Positions 1-7,427 of a stretch of DNA of 14,744 nt are shown piece after piece. The stretch is taken from contig CAXMNC010000148.1 in assembly GCA_964194625.1 (NCBI GenBank), positions 1 through 14,744 of the forward strand. Reading direction: 5' to 3'. The notes under the pieces are model-generated. The model ran no database searches, was not told where the DNA came from, and saw only the letters and a program-made list of their open reading frames with translations. The stretch comes from SPGG2 sp964194625 (GTDB lineage Bacteria; Pseudomonadota; Gammaproteobacteria; Acidiferrobacterales; SPGG2). The stretch's first letter is position 1. The number at the start of each line of letters is the position of its first letter. Made by a program: the position numbers and the translations under genes.

Positions 1-1
1 A

Positions 2-508
2 GTGATAGTGAATCCACCTGCAGAGAAAGCGCCGCATCGTTATACGGACCGGCCGTTTCCGTCGTACCGTTTTGTCCCCGGCAAAAAACCGCACCCAACC
101 CGTGATCTGGATGGCCATTCGTACAACCAGCCACCGGTACAACTTGCATCATTCGATCCAGAAGATTGGTCTGCCTGCGAAGAGTACTTATATGGTATCG
201 ACTTGTTCAATCACGGCTACTGGTGGGAATCCCATGAGGCGCTCGAAGCAGTCTGGGCGGCAGCAGGCAGGCGCACACAGACGGGGCTGTTCATACAGGG
301 CCTGATCCAAATCGCCGTCGCCCACCTGAAACGATTTCAGGGATTTAACGATGTTGCAATGCGCATGGCCGCGGCGGGGCTCGAAAAGATGGGGCACAAC
401 AACGGCACTTTCCTCGGGATCGAAGTGGCTACTTTTCGTGAAGCCGTTAAATCGTCTTTTTCAGCTGGAAATCAAACGCCTATCATAATCGAACTAATCA
501 AAGATTAA
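2..508 (+). CDS. DUF309 domain-containing protein, possibly 5'-partial
   Basis: The 168-residue reading frame carries the DUF309 signature at about residues 60-110: a helix with FNHGYWWESHEALEAVW (residues 69-85) followed by a second helix, FIQGLIQIAVAHLKR (97-111). The conserved His, Trp, Glu and HExxE residues are all seen. DUF309 proteins are small, all-helical and of unknown biochemical role. The first 50 residues are Pro/Arg-rich and not part of the domain. The frame opens with GTG at base 2, right at the window edge, and no other start occurs before residue 122. The true start may therefore lie outside the window. The family is clear; the function is not known. Confidence 0.85.
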   Translation: MIVNPPAEKAPHRYTDRPFPSYRFVPGKKPHPTRDLDGHSYNQPPVQLASFDPEDWSACEEYLYGIDLFNHGYWWESHEALEAVWAAAGRRTQTGLFIQGLIQIAVAHLKRFQGFNDVAMRMAAAGLEKMGHNNGTFLGIEVATFREAVKSSFSAGNQTPIIIELIKD

Positions 509-511
509 ATC

Positions 512-643
512 GGATTGTCAGTTCGCGATGCGATGGTTCAGGAGTGGTATAACGGGCGTAAGGCGCTGATCGAAGACGGGATTGCTGGTGCCGGACAGTT
601 CAAGGATGGATGCGGTCGACACGGTGACTTCAACAAAACTTAA
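512..643 (+). pseudogene. Short coding remnant, unidentified
   Basis: After the DUF309 stop codon the same frame stays open for 44 codons, to TAA at 641-643. A possible ATG lies at 533, giving a 36-residue peptide (MVQEWYNGRKALIEDGIAG...). The composition looks like the C-terminal helix of a real protein rather than random DNA, but I cannot name the family. There is no ribosome binding site at 533. It may be the 3' end of a gene lost by deletion upstream of the SDR gene, or simply chance. Confidence 0.25.
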
Positions 644-671
644 TCTAATACTCGTTTAGAGAGGCATCTCA

Positions 672-1454
672 ATGTCAACGCAAAAACGTATCCAGCCCTT
701 ATTTCAATTGGACGGTAAAGTTGCCTTGATCACCGGCGCCAGTAAGGGAATTGGTGAGGCGATGGCCCGGGGCCTGGCTGAATTTGGCGCCAAGGTAGTG
801 GTTAGTAGTCGCAAACAGGAAGCGGTTGACGCCGTGGCCGAGGCGTTTCGAGCCGATGGACTAGAGGCTATCGGAATTGCTGCGAACATGGGAAACATTG
901 AACAAGCCCACGCCCTGGTCGATAAAACGGTCGCAGCGTATGGCGGATTAGACATTATTATCAACAACGCCGCCGCCAACCCGGTCTTTGGCCCGATTCA
1001 ACAAACCGAAGAACGCGCCTTCGACAAGATCATTGATGTCAATCTCAAAGGCCCGTTTGAATTATGCAAAAAAGCCTACCCCATCCTCAAAGAACGAGGC
1101 GGGGGGTCGATCATCAACATTAGCTCGATTGGTGGCCTCACTCCCGAATCAGGCATTGGCATTTACAGTGTCAGCAAGGCTGGGATTAATAATCTAACCA
1201 TGGCGATGGCCCAAGATTGGGGGGCAGATAATATTCGGGTGAATGCTATTTGCCCCGGTTTAATTAGAACCAAATTTAGTGAAGCCCTGTGGAACAATGA
1301 GGCCATTTTGAAACGGTTTCTACAACACATTCCTCTCAAGCGTGCCGGCACCGCTGACGATATCGCTGGACTGGCCGTTTATTTGGCATCGGACGCTGCG
1401 GCCTATTGCACGGGCGGTGTATATATGATCGATGGCGGATATGCCGCGACTTGA
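672..1454 (+). CDS. SDR family NAD(P)-dependent oxidoreductase
   Basis: This is a classical short-chain dehydrogenase of 260 residues, the usual length for the family. It shows the Rossmann cofactor motif TGASKGIG (21-28), the NNAA motif (98-101), the structural Asn in VNLKGPF (about 124), the catalytic Ser in NISSIGG (about 151-152), and YSVSK with catalytic Tyr165 and Lys169. A PG motif (CPGLIRT) and the C-terminal dimer segment GGVYMIDGGY follow. It resembles DHRS4-like or 3-oxoacyl-ACP-reductase-like members; the substrate cannot be read from sequence. The start is supported by GAGAGG at 659-664, seven bases before the ATG. Its neighbours do not define a pathway, and it appears to be transcribed alone. 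Confidence 0.93.
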   Translation: MSTQKRIQPLFQLDGKVALITGASKGIGEAMARGLAEFGAKVVVSSRKQEAVDAVAEAFRADGLEAIGIAANMGNIEQAHALVDKTVAAYGGLDIIINNAAANPVFGPIQQTEERAFDKIIDVNLKGPFELCKKAYPILKERGGGSIINISSIGGLTPESGIGIYSVSKAGINNLTMAMAQDWGADNIRVNAICPGLIRTKFSEALWNNEAILKRFLQHIPLKRAGTADDIAGLAVYLASDAAAYCTGGVYMIDGGYAAT

Positions 1455-2012
1455 TCGACATCCAAGCGAGTCGCCACTATCTCGCATTTTGATGGTCTTT
1501 TTAAAGCCGATGGTTTCGGCCTGCTCCTCAAAGGTTTCTTCCTCCGGAGTGTGGCGAGTAATGCCAACAAATTAGGCTTGATTAATCATCATCTTTTATA
1601 TTCAGTTGGTTTTTGGGAATGCGATCCACACACTGGACCAAGTACGCTGGACAAGGGGACATCGCGACTGGGGCAAGGTCCCATCGCACTCTCCTGTTTG
1701 GTGGAAGTGGAGCGCTACGAGGGTGAGTTGCCGGAAGTGACTGCGTTCGATCCGCCGCCGATTATCGAAGGTGTTTAATGTGCCCTAATCTCGAAAACAA
1801 GCATTTACAAAGACAATTTTGCGAGCCGCTATTGTTCAGAGCGTGATCAGTCCCTTCATGGATGCTTTCGAGGCCTGAGGTTTGCGGCACCTCTATATTT
1901 TATCCTTTAATTCAATGTGCTGATGCTGGACAAGGGCGCATGCACATCGCGCGAGCAGTCCACTGCGATGAGTAAATGTTGGAATGTGAGACCCGATTTC
2001 TTCGATGCTGAC
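1455..2012. other. Long intergenic stretch without a convincing gene
   Basis: These 558 bases separate the SDR gene from the converging BtuF-like gene. A GTG-initiated frame at 1551-1778 (75 codons) has a plausible C-terminal half (VEVERYEGELPEV) but no ribosome binding site and no recognised family. On the minus strand about 45 codons around 1455-1570 read with protein-like composition (HTPEEETFEEQAETIGFKK) but are closed by a stop upstream and have no start. Both could be gene relics. From 1779 to 2012 I see nothing: no hairpin-plus-T-tract terminator, repeat or RNA gene. The section looks like decayed former coding DNA. Confidence 0.5.
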
Positions 2013-2873
2013 TCACGATACCACTGTCCCGCTTTTCCTTATTCCCTCGGTGTCGCCCGTCTCTTCGAGTAACCTGTGGTCCTGTGCCCAACCTTGGACA
2101 ATCTCAACTAGTCGATCGAGTCCGTCACCGAGCGCAGCTGGTCCCGGTTGCAGGATGTCCGCCGACTTGATCTCGTAGACGTGCCCGTGACGCACGGCAG
2201 GAATCTTTGTCCATCCTTGCCGTTGTCTTACTCGATCAGGCCGAAATTTCTTTCCGCACCAGGACCCAATGATGATGTCGGGCTGGCGGCGGACCACATC
2301 CATCGGGTCACCGATGATGCGGTCCTTGGCACCAGGCGCTACTGCTTGCTCGGCGAAGCAATCGGTGCCGCCCGCAATCTCGATGAGTTCCGATACCCAG
2401 CGGATGCCAGAGATCAGTGGATCGTCCCACTCCTCGAAATAGATTCGCGGACGGCGACTTAGGACAGCGGCGCTTTGCTTAACCGCATCCATATGCGCCT
2501 TTAAGTGGGCGATGAGCTCCCGAGCGCGCTCGGACGCTCCTACCATGGCGCCGAGCATGGCGATCATCTCGAAGATCTGCGCGACGGAGCGCTGGTTAAA
2601 AACGTGCACGGGTAGGCCGTGGCGAATCAGTGTCGCTGCGATATCCGCTTGCAGGTCGGAAAAACCCAATACCAGATCCGGTTCAAGCACGAGGATCTTG
2701 TCGATCTTGGCGCTGGTGAACGCGCTCACTTTCGGTTTCTCTTTACGCGCCTGCGGCGGGCGCACAGTGAAGCCCGAAATGCCTACGATGCGGTGCTGTT
2801 CACCCAGCAGATAGAGCGTTTCAGTAGTTTCCTCCGTGAGGCACACGATTCGTTCGGGCAGCGGTGTCAGCAT
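2013..2873 (-). CDS. Leaderless BtuF-like periplasmic-binding-fold protein
   Basis: The 286-residue protein has the PF01497 class III binding-protein fold. The N-lobe opens with PERIVCLTEETTETLYLLG (6-24), then KIDKILVLEPDLVLGFSDLQ (57-74), which is the typical 'I..L.PDLV' segment. A long connecting helix follows at about 97-130. The C-lobe has YFEEWDDPLISGIRWVSELIEIAGG (145-169) and RQPDIIIGSWCG (196-207). Family members bind cobalamin, haem or ferric siderophores for ABC importers. No signal peptide or lipobox is present, so it is predicted cytoplasmic, as in a subgroup annotated as cobalamin-binding proteins without a transporter. No permease or ATPase gene is nearby. The cupin gene lies 33 bases upstream on the same strand, suggesting co-transcription. 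Ligand and role are unknown. Confidence 0.85.
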   Translation of the reverse strand: MLTPLPERIVCLTEETTETLYLLGEQHRIVGISGFTVRPPQARKEKPKVSAFTSAKIDKILVLEPDLVLGFSDLQADIAATLIRHGLPVHVFNQRSVAQIFEMIAMLGAMVGASERARELIAHLKAHMDAVKQSAAVLSRRPRIYFEEWDDPLISGIRWVSELIEIAGGTDCFAEQAVAPGAKDRIIGDPMDVVRRQPDIIIGSWCGKKFRPDRVRQRQGWTKIPAVRHGHVYEIKSADILQPGPAALGDGLDRLVEIVQGWAQDHRLLEETGDTEGIRKSGTVVS

Positions 2874-2906
2874 GGGAGTACGATAACCTGATGGTTGAGA
2901 CAGCCG

Positions 2907-3293
2907 TTACTCAGCCTCTCTTGGGTCCTCGGCTAGGGAGTGGTCAGTCGGTTGCGGAGTCGCCGTCAGCACAGTGACACCGTCTGGAGAATGGAACCGG
3001 TGCCATGATCCCTGCGGCACGACGGCAATCATACCTGCGGTCATCTCAAGAGTTTCCGGACCGTCGTCCGTCATGAGGGTCAGCGTCGTCGCACCCGAAA
3101 GGACATGCACGAGCTCGTCTCCGTTGCTGTGGCGTTCCCACGGGCTCTCACCTGAAAAACTGCCGGCAAAGACCGCGCCCTCGCGGAATTTTGCTAATTC
3201 GGCAAAGGCTGCATCGGCGTCCGTATCCTTGCGACGGTCATGCAGGAACGGTCGCGTTGCAAGCTCTGCTTGAATATCAACAGCCTTTGTCAT
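2907..3293 (-). CDS. Small cupin-domain protein
   Basis: This is a 128-residue single-domain cupin. Motif 1 is seen as PWERHSNGDELVHVLSG (51-67) with His55, Glu60 and His64 as likely metal ligands, and motif 2 as PQGSWHRFHSPDG (93-105) with His98 and His101 available. Such proteins bind a divalent metal in a beta-barrel and serve as dioxygenases, isomerases or sensors; which applies here cannot be told. The ATG at 3293 is preferred over a GTG six bases upstream because the G-run GGGGGG sits at a proper distance from the ATG but abuts the GTG. It probably heads a two-gene unit with the downstream BtuF-like gene. Confidence 0.87.
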   Translation of the reverse strand: MTKAVDIQAELATRPFLHDRRKDTDADAAFAELAKFREGAVFAGSFSGESPWERHSNGDELVHVLSGATTLTLMTDDGPETLEMTAGMIAVVPQGSWHRFHSPDGVTVLTATPQPTDHSLAEDPREAE

Positions 3294-3299
3294 CGACAC

Positions 3300-3719
3300 C
3301 CCCCCGTCGAAGGTTCAGTTAAGTCCTGTGCGTGACGACGCATAAAACTCAAACTCCTCCGTCCAATCGGATCGACCCCGTTGTATTCCAGGATCCAAAA
3401 GGTTCTGCTTGTAGCTGTGACTGTCTCATCGTCTCTGATGCCGCCTTATTGTACCAAAGATCGACAACGTTACTTCCGCGCAAGTCTGACCATAACTGAG
3501 CTTGACAATTTATCCGTCTGGGTCTCGAAGGGCGCAGCGGGTAAAAACCGATCCCATGTGTTCTGATACAGCATTCGAACAGTATGGAACACGCCGCCAT
3601 TTCAGGTCTGTGCCATGACGGATAGTTAGAGATCGGCATACAAGAGGCCCACAAACGACGGCCCGATCTTGGTGATGATGAGTTGCTAGCGTTGGCAAAA
3701 TAGTACATGGTCTTTCCAC
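3300..3719. other. Divergent intergenic region containing a gene relic
   Basis: This 420-base gap lies between the minus-strand cupin and the plus-strand MDR oxidoreductase, so it should contain promoters for both. Its right end holds the decayed coding relic described separately. A consensus-like TTGACA occurs at 3502-3507 but has no -10 hexamer at the right distance. Open frames on the minus strand here lack family similarity and a ribosome binding site and are not called. Confidence 0.5.
3578..3703 (+). pseudogene. Decayed small-protein relic, copy 1 of a pair
   Basis: Read in one plus-strand frame, this gives EHAAISGLCHDG, a TAG codon, then LEIGIQEAHKRRPDLGDDEL followed by LALAK and another TAG. 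The same peptide, with a Gln codon where the first TAG stands, occurs at 13656-13793. The CAG-to-TAG change and a small compensating indel after LALA suggest a decayed gene. Over the 72 bases from 3626 to 3697 I count 59 identities with copy 2. Many differences are at third positions or give conservative swaps, so the element was protein-coding and not merely a structural repeat. The family is not recognised. Confidence 0.6.
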
Positions 3720-4718
3720 ATGGCATCTAAGACGAACACGATGAAGGCAGCCGTAATCCGCAGACCGGGACCTCCTGAGGTGCTGACGATCGAGGAGGTC
3801 CCGATACCCACGCCGACCTCGGGTTGGGTCTTAATTCGAGTTAAATCGTTTGGACTCAATCGTTCGGAGCTATTCACTCGGCAAGGCCATTCGCCCAACG
3901 TGAAATTTCCGCGTGTGCTGGGTATCGAAGCCGTCGGACTCGTAGAAGCAGTTCCCGGCGGTGAGTTTGAACCCGGCCAGATCGTTGCCACAGCGATGGG
4001 CGGTATGGGGCGTGCATTTGACGGCGGCTACGCGGAATACACCTGCGTACCTGCCACCCAGGTACAGCGCATCGACACAACGCTCGATTGGCAAACACTC
4101 GGCGCGTTGCCCGAGATGACCCAAACCGCGTGGGGTTCTCTGCATACCGCGCTCCAACTAAAAGCGGGTCAGTCGCTTCTCATTCGTGGCGGCACGACCT
4201 CAGTTGGCTTGGCGGCCGCCGTCTTTGCGAAAAACCACGGTGCAATTGTCGCAGCAACTTCTCGCCGAGCGGACCGTGAGCAGATGCTAAAAGACAATGG
4301 CGCTGACCATGTCTTCATTGACAGCGGAAAAATTGCGGCAGATGTCCGTCGAGTATTTCCCAATGGTGTGGATCGTGTTCTAGAGTTGATCGGCGCAACA
4401 ACTTTATTGGACTCGCTGCAAACTGCGGCGCCGCACGGCGTGGTTTGTATGACCGGCATGGTCGGCGATGAGTGGGAATTGCAGAACTTCAGCCCCATGG
4501 GGGCCATCCCTACGGCTGTGAGTCTAACGACATACGCGGGTGGATCCGATGACTTTGTCAACACACCCCTTCAGTCAGTTGTTCAGGAAGTGGAAGCGGG
4601 CCGCATTAAACCCAGGATTGGGCGAGTGTTTCAACTTGACGACATCGTCGAGGCCCACCGCTGCATGGAAGACAACGCAGCCGGCGGTAAGATCGTGGTC
4701 CTTACGGGTTGCGAATAA
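3720..4718 (+). CDS. MDR-superfamily NADPH:quinone reductase-like protein
   Basis: This 332-residue medium-chain dehydrogenase/reductase lacks the catalytic and structural zinc ligands, placing it with quinone reductases (QOR/zeta-crystallin type). The N-terminal GroES-like domain contains MKAAVIRRPGPPEVLTIEEV (8-27) and SFGLNRSELFTRQG (43-56). The Rossmann domain has the nucleotide motif IRGGTTSVGLAAAVFA (155-170). The SRR at 181-183 is of the kind that favours the NADPH 2'-phosphate. It likely reduces quinones or activated alkenes with NADPH. The ATG at 3720 is uncertain: neither it nor the ATG at 3741, where family similarity begins, has a clear ribosome binding site. The gene ends seven bases from the converging flavoprotein gene. 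It may be a stress oxidoreductase; no direct link to mercury is shown. Confidence 0.88.
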   Translation: MASKTNTMKAAVIRRPGPPEVLTIEEVPIPTPTSGWVLIRVKSFGLNRSELFTRQGHSPNVKFPRVLGIEAVGLVEAVPGGEFEPGQIVATAMGGMGRAFDGGYAEYTCVPATQVQRIDTTLDWQTLGALPEMTQTAWGSLHTALQLKAGQSLLIRGGTTSVGLAAAVFAKNHGAIVAATSRRADREQMLKDNGADHVFIDSGKIAADVRRVFPNGVDRVLELIGATTLLDSLQTAAPHGVVCMTGMVGDEWELQNFSPMGAIPTAVSLTTYAGGSDDFVNTPLQSVVQEVEAGRIKPRIGRVFQLDDIVEAHRCMEDNAAGGKIVVLTGCE

Positions 4719-4725
4719 GCGACCT

Positions 4726-6087
4726 TTAAATCATGTAACCCATATCAGAAGCATAGGTCGGATACGCAAAGATTATCTCTTTAATGTCCTTGGCGCTCAT
4801 CGATCCCTTCATAGCCATAGTAAAAAGGTTGATCAATTCTTCGGCGCGTGATCCCAGTAGGTGAGCCCCCAGTATGCGCCCGCTTCCTTCCTCTACCAGT
4901 ACCTTGTAGGCCGAATACTCCTCACCGATTCGCTTGGAGGAGTACCAAGCGCTCGTCGTCTCGTAATGGGTTTCAAACCTTAGCCCTTGCTCCCGCGCCT
5001 TCGCTTCCTGAAGACCCACGGTCGCAAGCGGCGGGACCGTAAAGACGGCACTGGGAATCGTGGGAATCGATGGGTAAACCACCTTACTATGGTTGCCTTC
5101 GAGCAGGTTCGCGGCCACGATCCCACCCTCGTAGGCACCGACCGGTGTCAACGGAGGGCCCTCAGTTGCGGCGCAATCTCCCGCCGCGTAGATCGCAGAG
5201 TTGGAGATACTCTGCAAGAATTCGTTTACCTTCACCCCGCGTCGGTCGTATTCGACATTGGCTTCCTCTAGTCTGAGATTGTCGAGATCCGGAACGCGAC
5301 CGGCGCCATGCACCACCAAATCAGCCTCAAACGAACGCTTCCCACCCGGTGTGGAGGCCTGCACCGTAAAACCGTTATCTACCCGCTCAACGCCACACAC
5401 CTGGGCCTCGAGCTGCACATCGACGCCAAGCTTTCGTGTCTGTTCAACCAGCATGGCGACCAGGTCGGGATCGAAGCCCTTAAGCGGTTGAGCGCTACGG
5501 TGAAGTAACATGACCTGCGCCCCAGCGCGCGCGGAAATGTGCGCGAACTCGAAGGAGATGAATCCCCCTCCTATAAAGACTACCCTGGATGGCAGTTCTT
5601 CGAGCTCGAGGAACTCGGTGCTGGTGATGACGTGCCCCTGGCCCGGAATGTTGAGATCCACTGGCTTGGCCCCCGTGGCAATGTGCACGTACTTGCCCGC
5701 CAAGACATTGTCTCCAACCTGGAGCGTCGTCGGACCTATGAAGTGGGTGTGGTCGTGGTACATCTCGATGCCGGCTTGGGCGAACCATTTCTCATTACTC
5801 TCAGGAAGCGGCGCGATGATTGTGTGCTTGAACCGCATTAGCGCTGCCCAATCGATCTTAGCGCCGCTGGCCAGGATGCCCCTGCCCTCCATACGGCGCA
5901 CCCAATCGAGCGCCTCGGTGGCACCGACAAGCACTTTCTTTGGGTCACAGCCACGCAGCTGGCAGGTGCCGCCATACGGAAGCGAATCGATAATCGCTAC
6001 AGTCCACCCGGCACGACGGCACCGACTGGCTACGCCAGCAGCGGCCGCTCCGGTTCCGATCACAATGAGGTCAAAGGTCTTCTTCAT
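4726..6087 (-). CDS. Mercuric reductase-like flavin disulfide oxidoreductase
   Basis: This 453-residue class I pyridine nucleotide-disulfide oxidoreductase has an FAD motif, IVIGTGAAAAGVA (8-20), then GGTCQLRGCDPKKVL (39-53) with redox cysteines Cys42 and Cys47. NAD(P) binding is at VVFIGGGFISFEFA (169-182) and the second FAD motif at IYAAGDCA (299-306), followed by a C-terminal dimerisation domain. The His-Pro-Thr...Glu dyad of glutathione reductase is replaced by AYPTYASD (441-448), and there is no NmerA domain or C-terminal Cys pair as in classical MerA. A strong GGAGG lies five bases before the ATG. It follows the Cys-rich protein gene by 122 bases and is the last gene of the mer-strand series. 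Operon context suggests Hg(II) reduction with NAD(P)H, but a dihydrolipoamide or thiol-disulfide reductase role is possible. Confidence 0.85.
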   Translation of the reverse strand: MKKTFDLIVIGTGAAAAGVASRCRRAGWTVAIIDSLPYGGTCQLRGCDPKKVLVGATEALDWVRRMEGRGILASGAKIDWAALMRFKHTIIAPLPESNEKWFAQAGIEMYHDHTHFIGPTTLQVGDNVLAGKYVHIATGAKPVDLNIPGQGHVITSTEFLELEELPSRVVFIGGGFISFEFAHISARAGAQVMLLHRSAQPLKGFDPDLVAMLVEQTRKLGVDVQLEAQVCGVERVDNGFTVQASTPGGKRSFEADLVVHGAGRVPDLDNLRLEEANVEYDRRGVKVNEFLQSISNSAIYAAGDCAATEGPPLTPVGAYEGGIVAANLLEGNHSKVVYPSIPTIPSAVFTVPPLATVGLQEAKAREQGLRFETHYETTSAWYSSKRIGEEYSAYKVLVEEGSGRILGAHLLGSRAEELINLFTMAMKGSMSAKDIKEIIFAYPTYASDMGYMI

Positions 6088-6209
6088 GGTCGCCTCCGTT
6101 GTGGCAGAAGATAGATGCTCTCACCAGCGCCGCTAGACCGTCGCTGGATCATGGCCTAAATGTAGTGGCGGTGTGTCCACATAACTGCTACTTCAGTCCC
6201 GCCAAGGTT

Positions 6210-6590
6210 TTACTGTGGCCTAACAGAACCTCCATCATGCCCGACCACCCCTTCACTCGGTATCGTGCCTTCTAGACGTTTGATGTAATAATCAGGATCC
6301 TTTTCAAACCCTTCTTGGCACAGCGGGCAACCGCAATAGGGGATCTCCTGCCCGGCATGCTCGAACGCAAAGGTCGATTGCGGTAGTTTTTCCGCTAAGC
6401 AGGTCGGGCATACAACCATATCCTTCGTTCGTTGGAGGTGTGTCTCGGGGTCAGTGACAAACAGGTCAGCGCACCCCTGGCAACAGAAACGGTATTCTTC
6501 ACCGTTATAGGTGTAAGCCGCCGACTCCTCTTTGCTGACGCCTAACCTTACCAGCGAACAGCCACATCTAGGGCAAATAAGGGTTTTCAT
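6210..6590 (-). CDS. Tandem YHS/TRASH-like Cys-cluster metal-binding protein
   Basis: The 126-residue soluble protein is built of two similar halves. The first has CPRCGC (6-11), then YRFCCQGCADLFVTDPETHL (33-52). The second has CPTC (61-64), then IPYCGCPLCQEGFEKDPDYY (83-102). Each half combines a CxxC with a later Cys cluster and an F..DP..(Y/H) segment, the layout of YHS and TRASH heavy-metal domains. In Sulfolobus the TRASH protein MerH is a mercury metallochaperone encoded beside MerA, which is a fitting precedent. The start is supported by AGGAG seven bases before the ATG. The gene lies between merE (153 bases) and the flavoprotein gene (122 bases). I infer Hg(II) binding and delivery to the reductase or to MerB. 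The C-terminal 18 residues look disordered. Confidence 0.75.
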   Translation of the reverse strand: MKTLICPRCGCSLVRLGVSKEESAAYTYNGEEYRFCCQGCADLFVTDPETHLQRTKDMVVCPTCLAEKLPQSTFAFEHAGQEIPYCGCPLCQEGFEKDPDYYIKRLEGTIPSEGVVGHDGGSVRPQ

Positions 6591-6743
6591 TATTGATCTC
6601 CTAATTATCGATGTTCGGGGAAATTCCTCTTCACTGAATTCATCGAAGCTCTAACCCTTGCGAGGGCACCATCGCCCGTTGCGTCCTGTGTCGTGTGTCT
6701 CGCCAACAGCTCGTTTTCTTTGTGAAAGCGGCCGCCTGGAAGC

Positions 6744-6983
6744 TCAATTGTCGTGCGCTTGCTTATCACGCAGAACACGCAGCGCGGCTGCGAGCGAGAA
6801 AATGAAGAGCACGGAAAATATTGTCAGTGCCGTTCCGAAGTGATCACTCAAAAAAGCGCCCACGGCACTGCCGGAGAGCAATACCGCGAAGATGGGCAAG
6901 TGGCACGGGCATGTGACCACCGCGAGCAGCACATACACATAGCCACGGCGATGGCGACTCGATTCCCTTCTAGGAGTTGTCAT
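6744..6983 (-). CDS. merE: MerE mercury transporter
   Basis: This 79-residue membrane protein carries the MerE hallmark VTCPCHLPI (23-31) with the Cys25-x-Cys27 pair inside the first membrane segment (about 15-35), a short loop and a second segment (about 50-70). In Tn21, MerE moves both Hg(II) and methylmercury across the inner membrane, which suits a cluster that also encodes MerB. The gene follows merC by 27 bases with only a weak ribosome binding site. It is of normal length and intact. Confidence 0.92.
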   Translation of the reverse strand: MTTPRRESSRHRRGYVYVLLAVVTCPCHLPIFAVLLSGSAVGAFLSDHFGTALTIFSVLFIFSLAAALRVLRDKQAHDN

Positions 6984-7010
6984 CGCATCGCCGGCAGTTC
7001 GACCGTCACT

Positions 7011-7367
7011 TCAAGTTGCAGACGCCTGCGGACGTTGACGCAACAGCACGATATCCCATACGGATGCCGCGACCAGTGTCGCAAGCCCAAGATAGGCGAG
7101 CGGTGCGAAGAACCAAAGCGCGGCAAAGGCGACAATCGCCGCCGCGGTGCCGAGAAAGAACGGGCCAGGGTGGTTGTGTCGCTTGCGCGATGTCCATAGC
7201 CCCCATAGCGTGATGCCGAGAAACGCCACAAACAGGGGTATCAGTACCAAGTCATTGATGAGAAAACCGGCGCCGATGGCCGAAAGCCCGGCGAGAAATG
7301 GCGCAAAACCAAGGCAACAAGCGCCGCTAACGACAGAACCGATGGGTCCTGAGATTTGTTTCAACAT
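7011..7367 (-). CDS. merC: MerC-family mercury transporter
   Basis: The 118-residue, four-helix membrane protein matches the MerC layout. GSVVSGACCLGFAPFLAGLS (10-29) has the vicinal pair Cys17-Cys18 in the first membrane segment, and the C-terminal YLGLATLVAASVWDIVLL (92-109) resembles the last helix of Tn21 MerC. It is about 20 residues shorter than Tn21 MerC because the Cys-containing C-terminal tail is missing. The loop after helix 2 holds His64 and His66 in RKRHNHPG. It is predicted to carry Hg(II) across the inner membrane. It lies 60 bases after merB and 27 before merE, so co-transcription is likely. The MerC assignment is good but rests on pattern rather than a search. Confidence 0.8.
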   Translation of the reverse strand: MLKQISGPIGSVVSGACCLGFAPFLAGLSAIGAGFLINDLVLIPLFVAFLGITLWGLWTSRKRHNHPGPFFLGTAAAIVAFAALWFFAPLAYLGLATLVAASVWDIVLLRQRPQASAT

Positions 7368-7427
7368 TTGAGATTCACCCCGCGCAACAGGAAAGCTGTT
7401 TCACATCTTTTTGGACGATAGCACTCC

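Noticed and set aside
1551..1778. 75-codon GTG-initiated frame
   Set aside because: There is no ribosome binding site and no recognised family, and only its 3' half looks protein-like. Described under the intergenic entry instead of being called a gene.
1646..1940. GCTGGACAAGGG seen twice (near 1646 and 1925)
   Set aside because: A 12-base match with weak flanking similarity and no third copy; too short to call a repeat.
3502..3507. TTGACA as a -35 box for the MDR gene
   Set aside because: No -10 hexamer lies 16-19 bases downstream, and the site is over 200 bases from the gene.
3349..3726. 125-codon minus-strand frame
   Set aside because: It overlaps the relic and the start of the MDR gene, and has no ribosome binding site and random-looking composition. 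It is probably the antisense of decayed coding DNA.
4719..4725. Bidirectional terminator between the converging MDR and flavoprotein genes
   Set aside because: The gap is only seven bases and no hairpin with a T-run is seen around it.
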